In this document: positions 9,312-17,934 of the stretch, one piece after another
Layout of the letters: the number at the start of each line of letters is the position of its first letter
Numbering within the stretch: position 1 is the stretch's first letter
Assembly: GCF_003286085.1 (NCBI RefSeq)
Contig: NW_020825313.1
Coordinates: 4,402,001-4,466,000, forward strand
From: Drosophila persimilis
Taxonomy: Eukaryota > Arthropoda > Insecta > Diptera > Drosophilidae
DNA length: 64,000 nt
Direction of reading: 5' to 3'
The notes under the pieces: model-generated
The model's input: only the letters and a program-made list of their open reading frames with translations
Database searches by the model: none
What the model was told of the DNA's origin: nothing
Made by a program: the position numbers and the translations under genes

Positions 9312-11875
9312 CCACCCAAGCTATAAGGACCTATAAGAGGTCCATTGTGTTGCCGCATGGGCATGTGCCCCTTCTCGTTGCCTGAACCGTGACAGTAGAC
9401 TACTACAGGTTAAAGGCAGTCCCATCCGGAGGCTTGGATAAATTTGGACAAGGTCCCTGGTTTAATTTCGGACAGATCCGAAATGTCCGTGAGGAAAGCG
9501 GCCCCGAGAATACGAAGACGACAATTTCCAAGGGCTGGGCAGTGCCAGAAGCAATGCAGGACCGATTCCTCCTCTTCCTCTTCCGTACGTAGCCAAAGGC
9601 ATCGCTACTTGCTCCCTCTTCGATAGGAGAGGAATCGTAGTACCCTGCCTGGCTAGATCATCGGCGGAGTCGTTCCCACCGATGTACATGTGGCCGGGGA
9701 CCCATATAAGGAAGAGAGCTAACTGCTCTGCGATCTCGTGCAGGGACCTGCGGCAGTCATTTACAATCGTTGAAATCGACGATATTGAGCCTAGAGCTTG
9801 AATAGCTGCTTGGCTGTCCGAGAAGATGTACACTAAGTGCCTGTCTAGAAGTAGTTTGGAGACGATAGAAATGGCCTCCTTGATGGCCACAACCTCCGCT
9901 TGGACCATTCTACCGTGATCCGGGAGCCTGAAGCAATGACTGATGTTCAGCTCGCTACAGTAGACTCCAGACTAACTTTGAGCCATCAGTGTAGAAGTAG
10001 ACAGCACTTGCAGGTCCTGGTTCGCCCATCTCCCAGTCCCCACTAGGTGGGATTGATACCTAGAAAGGCATCAAGAGGTGATCACTAGGGATACATTAAT
10101 CTGTCCTCTCTGGTAATTGCGGGAGTCTCATCAGGAGTCCCGACTGCCCAACCACGGATGCTTTCCACAGTTTGGCTTGCCACTGTCTCACCCATGAGAT
10201 CTACAGGGAGGAGGCCCAGTACGGTATCCAGGGCTTCCCCTAGAGTAGTGCGTAGCCCGCCAGTTTTGCATAGCTCTGCCATGCGTTGAACTCTACTGAG
10301 TCTGTGAAGACAATTTCTTTTGTCTAGGGCTGGCCATCATACCACCACTCCATAGAGCATGATTGGTCGCATGATGGCGGTCTATAGCCTCCGAACTACA
10401 TATATACGGGATCATTCCCCATCTTAGTCCGATGGCTTTCCGGCATGTGTAAAGTGCCACTGTGGCCTTCTTTACTCTATCCTCTATGCTCAGTTTCCAA
10501 TGGAGCTTTCTGTCGAGGATTAGGCCAAGATACTTGGCGTTGCTGCTCAAAACTAGCGCTTCCCCACATAGTCTAGGGGGAAACAGTACCGGAACTTTGT
10601 ACTTCCGGAAAGATATTATAAAAGGCGCCTTCTATGTCGAGGAAGGCTACCAGGGTATACGCCTTAAAGTTGAGGAACGCTTCGATGATCGATGTGATCG
10701 AGTGTAGGGCCGTTACGGTGGATCTTCCCTTCCGATAGGCATGCTGGAAGTCTGAGACCAGACTGGGCGGAATACACGCCATGAGATGCAGCAGCAGGAG
10801 CCGTTCCATCGCCTTCAGAAGAAAAGTCGATAGGCTTAGCAGGCTCATGATGGCATTTGAAGGAGGAGGCGAAGGAAAGAAGGTGGCGCGAATTTGTTGG
10901 GTCTGTATTGCAGCCAGGAAAGTGAGTATTTAGGAGGAGATTTAGCGACTCATCGCTGGACGTAGTCCAAGACTTGTCGGCGTTCTTCAAGTAGCCCAAG
11001 GTGGATGTTGTCTTTGAGAGAACTCTGCGCAGGCGTGAAGCTTCTGATTTGTTCTTGATTTCACTACAGAACTTACGCCAGGAGGCGCGTTTGGCTTTCC
11101 GATGTTTTTTGTTGTACGTTGACAGACTGGCCTTATACTCGGCCCAGTTTTGCTCAACGTTTTCAGCCTTAGCTTTATTGAAGAGTCTCCGTGAGGCTTT
11201 CCGGAGTTCCCACAGTTTCGGATTCCAACATTCAGGTTTCTTCCGGCCTCTGTTCTTGCCACATTTTTCATGTACCTAAGGTCCGAGAAGGAGTGCTCTT
11301 TCAGGACCCTCCAGGATACAATGTTCCTCTGTATCTCATGAGAGGCAAGCGTGAGATCCAGGACCTCCTCGCGGTTTTAAATAATGAAGGTGGGGTCACT
11401 ACCCCGGTTTAATAAGACCATCTGAGTGGTCAATAGGTAAATGAAAAGGTACTCACCTCTTTTCGTTTGTGTCAGTGCTTCCCCACTGGCAGTGATGTGC
11501 GTTGCGGTCACACCCCACAATTAAGGCGATGTGCTTGGCCGCAGAGTCTTTGATTAAAGCCCGGAGAGGCGTGTGTGGAGGGGGTTCAGATTGATCATGA
11601 CCCATGCATGCGGAGCAAATACTCAGTGATATGCTGCTCCTGGCCTTCGAGGCTCACTGCGGTATGGTCTTCATTGCTGAAGTTTGGGAGCAAAAATAAG
11701 TGCAACTCTCTTCTGGCAAGAATGTAGGTACGAATTTTACCTGCGGTTTTAGCTTCGTTTGGCTTATAGTCTGAAGTCCTCAGACCGGAGACCCTGTTTC
11801 CGAGGATCCAGGGCTCCTGAATGAGGCTCCACCCTTGGCCGACACCCTTGGAGCAGTAGAGCAACGCCTTTGAAG
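9312..11875 (-). mobile_element. Decayed LOA-clade element, minus strand
   Basis: Reading from 11875 downward, the copy shows an endonuclease piece with LIQEPWILGN, then the linker region, RT fingers, RT thumb, RNase H, and the 3' UTR. Frames break several times. The 5' part with ORF1 is absent, and the upstream edge falls inside the endonuclease domain. The 3' end is truncated near 9312 without the AACCT tail. It belongs to the same family as copy A1. Confidence 0.8.
9462..11871 (-). pseudogene. LOA-clade ORF2 pseudogene with deleted RT catalytic centre
   Basis: Pieces in order on the minus strand: endonuclease residues (11864-11595), endonuclease-RT linker (11271-10987), RT fingers (10999-10664 and 10848-10573, in different frames), RT thumb (10550-10293), connection (10282-10085), and RNase H (9908-9462). 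At about 10605 the sequence jumps from the palm motif AFLDIEGAFYNI to the thumb-side segment that precedes NAKYLGLILD, removing about 400 bp with the GTPQGG and YADD boxes. Multiple frameshifts and this deletion show the copy is dead. It is the parent of the minus-strand piece in duplication unit 1. Confidence 0.8.
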
Positions 11876-13231
11876 CGCATTTTTGGCTACGAAAAAATCA
11901 GAACAAATTTTCTAATACGAATAAGCGAAAACTTTGGGAAGCTGCATTTTTTATGGTATGTGTGCTTAATCTTCTTCAATTTTAACGAATAAATCCTATA
12001 TTTTCACAACATAATCTCTTAGTCTAGCTTACCTACGGTGGCAAAGCGGTGGTGGTGGTGAGTTTAGTTAATATATATGTGTATGTGTTCATTTATATTT
12101 TATTTTGGTATTTTGGAGCCATATAAAAAATAAATACACATAGGTTAAAGTGCGGAGATAGAACATTTTCTTTATAAGCACTTTCCCTGATACGATTGCG
12201 GATTCGCTGGGAGCCTGCAAGATTCCGTTGATGTCGAGGAGGATGGATACAATGAAGGCCTATCTTCACCACGGAAGCTCCAAAGCTTGAAAACCTTCTG
12301 TAGATTGATCGGGAAAGGCTGGAGTTCTGGAAAGAGTAGCAGAAATTACAGAAGAAGCACCGGAAAACCAAGCAAGAGATACTCCTGTAAATTGCGAGCA
12401 GCCAAGGCCAAAAAAAAACAAATTCCAAACAGAGCTGCTGCAAATTTTAATGGATTCCAGAGAGTAATTATATGAATAGTTTTATTATAGCCGCTAAAAC
12501 CGCCAATTTATACATTACAACTTTTGATATACCACAATTCAGACAAAAACTTTGGTATAATGAATTGATTTGGTATAATAATTGTCATCAGCTGTTTTTT
12601 TAACGGATGGTGGATAGGGCAAGTTGGAATCGGTGTTTCAAATCTGTCAAAAAAACACACCCTTCTCGAGGAATGTGCTCAGTGTGCAGAAACTTAATTT
12701 TATATCCCCAATTTTTAAGAATGGGTTTTAATTCCGGATCTCAACTAAAATTAATTAAATAGATAATAATAATTCAAGAGCAGACCTGAATGCCTTAATG
12801 AAACTGTGATATTCCAATAAAAGGGAACCCGGCCTGACCGACAAATAGTATTTGCGCGTAAATTATCGATAAGTCGCCGTCCATCATCGGTTTGAATACA
12901 GAATACACACGTGGATGATGAGAATATTTTATACAAGAAAGTGGTTAAATATCAGATTTACAAGATTAAATCAAATTAAGAACCGATGTTGGAGTACCAT
13001 TATTAAAGAATGTGTATCGATTTTTGAATGCAATGACACCTCTCCTCTAAACTTTATATAGATGGATTGTTTTTAGCCACATTCCTGTCGGTACAAGAAA
13101 ATCTCAAACACATTTGGGATAGCAGTCACACAATAAGCCATCAGTATACATTAAACCAATCATGTCAGGCATAAATAGTTATTCCACGTAAATTTTAAAC
13201 TGAAAATATATACATATATCACAATTAATAA
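11876..13231. other. No gene recognised; possible old repeat and upstream region of the carrier gene
   Basis: AT-rich sequence without a supported coding region. A 20-bp block at about 12029-12048, carrying GGTGGCAAAGCGG, matches in inverted orientation the LTR at 63124-63374. This hints at a diverged LTR relic. The last few hundred bases may contain the promoter of the SLC25A46-like gene, but I cannot point to a convincing core promoter. Confidence 0.4.
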
Positions 13232-14778
13232 ATGGGTCGTTACCTCGTCCAGGTTTGTAGCAAAGCAAGGACAGTTAGAAGATCAGATGCAAAGAAAAAA
13301 ACAGGTAAACGGTGTATACACAATCTGTGGTCCCAACAAAGTTTGGGTACCAGGAAACATGTATAGCTTGAATTAATTTAATTATATAAACCTCTGTGAT
13401 TTGGTTGACATATGTATGTAGTATTGATTACCGCGAAAAGTCCATTGTAGATAACATAAACGCAGATCAAGATGCCACTACTAAAATTCGATATATCAAT
13501 TCAGAGCTCGAATTAACATTGCCACTAAAGGAACAGAAGGATCTTGACAAATACATGAATAACCAAGAGGATGGTAAGTGATTTGATCCTGCCTTCGTTT
13601 AATCTGAATATACATTTATTAGACACATCATTGCGGAAGTACCTCGTCTTTGGAGTTCAATGGATTTCACTGGTCACAGAAAACCTTCTGAGCCATCCAT
13701 TTATTGTATTACGTCGGCAGTGTCAGGTTTATAATGCTTCGAAGCGTTTTCACTTGCATCCGTTTACGCTACTGCCAAGCATTGTTCATTTGCACAAGCG
13801 GCAGGGGTTAACGACGCTTTGGAAGGGCCTTGGAAGCTGTCTCCTGGTGCGAGGATTGAGCTTAGCCGTGGACGATGCCATCTCAAAGCTTACTAGTTGG
13901 CCCAAAGACGTAAATAGTCAGACAACGCTTAAGCGCTTTGGCCAACATGTTCTCCTTAAGTGGTACGTCGACGCCATGTATGTACTTTAAAAACACTAAC
14001 TTTTTTTTTTAGCATAAGCATAGGACTGGTTGTTCCTTTCCATGCCGCCTCTCTGGTGGAGACTGTGCAAAGCGATATAGCGAGCGAAAAGCCTGGACTT
14101 TTTGATGTGTTTCGTGAGGGCAGTCTTCGACTTTTCTTCTGGAGTTATCCGCAAAGGGGTAGAATGCTCCCTGCTTGGGCGTTGATTGGGCCTAGTGCAT
14201 CGTTGGGCGTCACAAAGTATTTATTCAATTTAGTAATACGTGGCGTGGCCTCACGCATAATGCTCCGCCGACAATCGCTTGTACAAGAAAATTGTGACTC
14301 ACACGCTGACACGCTTGAGCAGCGAAATTCGGAGATTTATGGAAATCTTATCGCCACGCTTACTACCGAATTAATATTCTTTCCCTTTGAAACGATTTTA
14401 CATAGACTTCAGCTACAAGGCACGCGTACTATAATCGACAACTTGGACAATGGCTACGCAGTGGTTCCCATTTTGACAAACTACCAAGGGGCTGTCGACT
14501 GCTATCGTACAACTATCATTTCGGAAGGATTTGCCGGACTTTACAAGGGCTTTGGGGCTATGATCCTGCAATTTTCCGTACACATTGCAGTAATAAAGAT
14601 GGCCCAATGGATTGTCACCAAAATCACAGAGGTGATCTCAAATCGACCACCACCATGCATTGTACAGTATTACAATCTTGACTGTGTTGCTGGAAAGTCC
14701 AGTTCAACGACCATATCGTCAAGTATTTCAAGTACTGAGTTGGACATGCACAGTGTAGGACAGAATTCTTTGAAGTAG
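13232..14778 (+). CDS. Slc25A46: SLC25A46-like mitochondrial carrier, four predicted exons
   Basis: SLC25A46 proteins are non-canonical carriers of the mitochondrial outer membrane linked to mitochondrial dynamics, lipid handling and MICOS. Exons 2-4 are well supported: 13451-13573, 13623-13962 and 14013-14778, with GT-AG introns of 49 and 50 bp and matching phases. Family motifs are clear: HPFIVLRRQCQV (about 13698-13733), the LWKGLG carrier segment, SLVETVQS, FPFETILHRLQLQGTRTI (about 14383-14436) and GLYKGFGAMILQF. Exon 1 (13232-13304, starting ATGGGTCGT and ending CAG before GTAAAC) is my tentative choice. It gives a 433-codon protein, close to the ~418 of the human homologue. An alternative acceptor at 13465 keeps the same phase. 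About 45 polar residues follow the last carrier motif. No stops or frameshifts are seen in exons 2-4. A duplicate or lineage-specific copy is possible given the repeat-rich setting. Confidence 0.85.
13305..13450 (+). other. Predicted intron 1 of the carrier gene
   Basis: The donor CAG|GTAAAC at 13304/13305 and the acceptor TTGTAG at 13450 are both phase 1. Without this intron the exon-1 frame meets a TAG after about 20 codons, and the exon-2 frame has no upstream ATG. The call rests only on splice signals and phase. Confidence 0.45.
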
Positions 14779-14954
14779 TTATTACCAATACAATACAGTT
14801 GTTTACAGAGTTATCTATGGATAATAAGAGTCTATACATATAGTATATATTTGTATCGTGATGAATCTATATGTGTCTAATTTTTGTATGGTGGATAAAC
14901 TGATTTTTCAAAAATGAAGTTAGAGGGGACTCCGAATACAATAAATTTCCGCCT

Positions 14955-15718
14955 TTAAAAGGCATTTTATATAGCCTACTCGACCGATCCAATACAGGTG
15001 GTCCTATATCTAGCGACACTTCGAAAGATAGATGGTAGGCGTCTTCAGGTATAGTGATCGGACGGGCTCGGGTTAACAACAAAGCATGATCTGATACAAA
15101 GCACAGATCAAGCAATCGGCCCGACTTTAGACAGGAACAGGTCAAGCACGCCGTCAACAAAGTCATGTCTTGACATGGACACTAGGTTACTAGACTCGTT
15201 TACCGAAGACCGAATAGTTCCTGGCAAGTTGAACTAACCAAGAACACCATGATCTTTATCTGATAGCGAGGAAGAAACAGCGGTTAAAGCGGACAAGTGC
15301 TGCTCAAAAATTGAGAAATCCGAAGAAGGTGGAATATACGAGAAAGTAATAAATATAGCGAAGAATCAGTTTTCAGGAATTCCAGTTGCTGTTGAACTTG
15401 GACTGTGAAGTGTTCCGACATGAAATTATAGTCCATTGCAAGCAGAACCCCTCCTGCACGTCGAGACGAACGGTCCTTTCTAAAAGTTGTGTTCCGACCT
15501 GCCAAAACCTCGGAACTAAGAAGATCCGGCTTTAACCAGGTTTCAGTAAACACAATAACGTGGGAAGCAAATGCAACACTATCCCGGAAAAGAATGCTGA
15601 GCTTACTACGCAAGCTCTTACATTCTGATAGGTTACTAAAAGAGAAGTTAGTTTTTTGGAAAGGTGGAAGCAAGACGGGAAGTTGAGGAAGAGGAAGTTG
15701 AGGTTGAGGGTGGCACAC
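14955..15718 (-). pseudogene. CR1 ORF2 endonuclease remnant
   Basis: The segment VIVFTETWLKPD (about 15590-15555) carries the endonuclease Glu, and GRLLDLCFVSD and IPEDAYHL follow in the 15166-14970 part. Frameshifts lie near 15640, 15360 and 15200, so the domain is not translatable. No RT sequence remains; similarity to CR1 stops after VLDRSSRL near 14975. Confidence 0.7.
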
Positions 15719-15765
15719 TGGAAAGATTTGGAAGGGATATGGGGGGCCTATTCTTCTTCTTAGCT

Positions 15766-16370
15766 TTAAACTCCTTCACCACCAATTGCACCAAACGAGG
15801 CTATCTCCCTGGCATAAGAGAAGTTAAATTTCTCCACCTTTAACCCCACGGCTTTTATTTTGCTTTGAATAAAAGCAATTACATCATTAGATGTGAGGTC
15901 AGGGGCCAGCCGTGAAACAAAAACTTGTCGTTTTGGTGGGACTCCCACCAGTGGCTTAGTCACCACAGGCCTAGTACCTGTGGTGGCAATATCCGGAGGT
16001 CCGGAATGTCTATTTACTGGTGGGATCGGGATAGACGGGACAACTAGCGAACTTGCGGACACCACGGACACGGACGCTACAGACGTACTTGGCTGCACAT
16101 TCTCCGAGGCGATGAATTGGGCTACCGAATCTGCATCGCCAGCAGCTGTCGTTGCTCTTGGAGTGGCAAACGAGATCAACTGCTGCACACTTGGAGTGGT
16201 CGGAGTCAGTTTTTCGGCGGCGAGCGGCTGAGTGACTGTTGGCATTTCCAGATCGCGCGGGTTGACCCTTTTGCGCCTCGGAGACTCATTCAGCAGTTTC
16301 AAACCTCTAAACTGAGCTTCCATGGCTAGGAGATGATCGTATTCGTTTTTAAAACCAAAAAAAAAGAGAG
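15766..16370 (-). pseudogene. CR1 ORF1 remnant without zinc finger
   Basis: The frame matches residues from about 84 onward of the intact ORF1 at 26940-27953, including LKLLNESPRRK and RQVFVSRLAPDLTSNDV. It ends early after EIASF because of the ~65-bp deletion. The upstream end is 5' UTR fused to the truncated ORF1. Confidence 0.7.
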
Positions 16371-16504
16371 CAGGAGAAGAGCGGTTATAGCTATAGCTAC
16401 CAAACAAGGAGCGCTTTTGCTCAGAAAGTTTGAAGAGCGAGAGAGAATAAACAGTTTTTTTTGATTTGGATAATAGGGAGAGAGTGAAAGGTTACGGCAA
16501 ATGT

Positions 16505-17387
16505 TGGGTTAGGTTAAGGCGATAGCCTAGGAGGGCGATTAAACCCCTCCAAGCTCAATCGGACCTTTAAAAAGAAATGTCCATTGTGATGCCACATGGG
16601 CGTGTGTCCCTTCTCAATTCCTAAAAGCTAGGAGAGCAAGCTGTTGCATATTAGGGGCAGTCCCATCCGGAGGCTTGAATGAATTTAGACAAGGTCCCTG
16701 GTTTGATTTCGGACAGTTTCCAAATATCCGTGAGGAAAGCGGCCCCGAGAAGCCGAAGACGACGATTTCCAAGGGGCGGGCAATGGCGGAAGAAGTGGGA
16801 TACTGATTCTTCCTCGTCGCGACAACTCCTGCAGAAGTCATTATGAGGGATTAACAGTCTAGAGCCATGAGTGCCAATCTGCCGTGTCCCGTGATGGCTC
16901 AAGTAACTGCAAAGCACTGTACTCTGCTGAGTCTATACAGCTCTGCTGAGCGCTTCTTCGATCGATATGGTCATATCAATATCGAGACTTTACAGGAAAC
17001 GGTTTGCTGCCATCTCATGCTTGCATTTTGCTCGAAAAATTCGTGCGTGAGAAGCCTGCACGTAGCCAAAGGCATCGCTACTTTCTCCCTCTCCGATAAC
17101 AGAGGAATCGTAATACCCAGCCTGGCTAGCTCGTCGGCGGTGTCGTTCCTCTCGATGTCCATGTGCCCGGGGACCCATATAAAGAAGAGATTTAACTGCT
17201 CTGCGATCTCATGCAGAGAACTGCGGCAGTCATTTACAGTCATTGAACTCGACGATATTGAGCCTATTGAAGTCTCCGTAAGGCTTTCCGGAGCTCCTCG
17301 AGTTTCGGACTCCACCATTTATGTTTCTTTCGGCCTCTGCTTTTGCCAGAGTTGCAGGATTTATCCAGCGCCTTATTGCAGGCGTCG
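16505..17387 (-). mobile_element. LOA-type fragment with internal deletion, interrupted by Transib
   Basis: The 3' tail (minus-strand AACCTAACC near 16520-16508) and 3' UTR are followed upstream by the ORF2 C-terminus with CRSCRDEEE (about 16835-16810) and RNase H with WVPGH at 17189-17175. Near 17262 it jumps directly to the endonuclease-RT linker, so the whole RT is deleted. At 17387 the copy is cut by a Transib end flanked by CGTCG. The same CGACG motif is present uninterrupted at about position 79 in copy A1, which marks the insertion site. Confidence 0.75.
16651..17318 (-). pseudogene. LOA ORF2 remnant: RNase H and C-terminus
   Basis: Two minus-strand frames (17318-16971 and 16917-16651) cover the second half of RNase H (WVPGHMDIERNDTADELA) and the C-terminal Cys/His motif. 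They are separated by a frameshift near 16960. The first frame begins in out-of-context linker sequence because of the internal deletion. Confidence 0.7.
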
Positions 17388-17815
17388 CTCAGTGGGGCAT
17401 TCCGCCGTTTCAGCTTGCTAAATTAATAACTTATGAAAAAATACAAATATCTTCATGAAATTAACTGCATTTGAAAGAAACATCTTTTAAAACTTAATCT
17501 GTTATAGAACATTATGCTACAATGTCTAAAAGCTTCACAATAATGGGTTAAAGTTTAACTTTGCTGCCAGTGCATATTTTCCTATGTAAAATTCTCTACT
17601 TTTTTTTATCGATAAGGTACTTTTAATGCTGTTTTTTGCTCTAAAATATTATGTTTAATTTAATTTTCAGCTCAACGTAATTTTAAAAAATTTGTATTGC
17701 AAAAAAAATTTTTTATTTTAAAAGTTGGTTGAATTTTTTTTTCTTTCTGTAAAGTAATCCTCCACTTTCTGTTTAGTGGAAAGAATATCTAATAAACGTA
17801 TCATATCTGAAGAAT
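17388..17815 (-). mobile_element. Transib relic, left segment
   Basis: The segment begins CTCAGTGGGG, a mutated form of the CACAGTGGCG end seen at 43251, directly after the 5-bp site CGTCG, and continues with the shared GCCGTTTCAGCTTGC block. It matches 43251-43625. It is cut at 17815 by the LOA-B insertion and resumes at 23331. Confidence 0.75.
17805..17815. repeat. Target site duplication of LOA-B, left copy
   Basis: ATCTGAAGAAT at 17805-17815 is repeated at 23320-23330. The uninterrupted Transib relative near 43622 has TTCTGAAGAATAACTGC once, which confirms the empty site. Confidence 0.85.
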
Positions 17816-17830
17816 AGGTTAGGTTAGGTT
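17816..17830 (-). repeat. AACCT tail of LOA-B
   Basis: Three AACCT units end the element on the minus strand. Similar tails end copy A1 (about 2992-3007) and the fragment at 16505, so the tail is a family feature and not target sequence. Confidence 0.8.
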
Positions 17831-17934
17831 GAGGCGGCTGCCGGGTTCGCTCGGAGCCCGTCACACTTAGGCCGGTTTCGGCCCGTTGTGATACCGCATA
17901 GGATCATTTCCTTCCTGCGTTGTGAGACTTCCTG

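Larger units (their letters stand above)
5476..9893. repeat. Tandem duplication, unit 2
   Basis: This repeats 1083-5462 in the same orientation at roughly 99% identity by eye. It then continues past the unit boundary into the rest of the minus-strand LOA copy (9893-11875), so unit 2 has the original right flank and unit 1 has the original left flank. Confidence 0.9.
14955..16500 (-). mobile_element. CR1-type element fragment with internal deletions
   Basis: On the minus strand this contains CR1 5' UTR (16500-16380), ORF1 lacking its first ~80 codons (16370-15766), and the endonuclease part of ORF2 (15718-14960). It is about 90% similar by eye to the full-length copy at 23798-28485. Compared with that copy it has lost the ORF1 N-terminus including the PHD-like finger, a ~65-bp block near 15785, and everything after the endonuclease. 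Confidence 0.8.

Noticed and set aside
12093-12475. Small frames on both strands upstream of the carrier gene
   Set aside because: No motifs, no consistent codon pattern, overlapping opposite strands.
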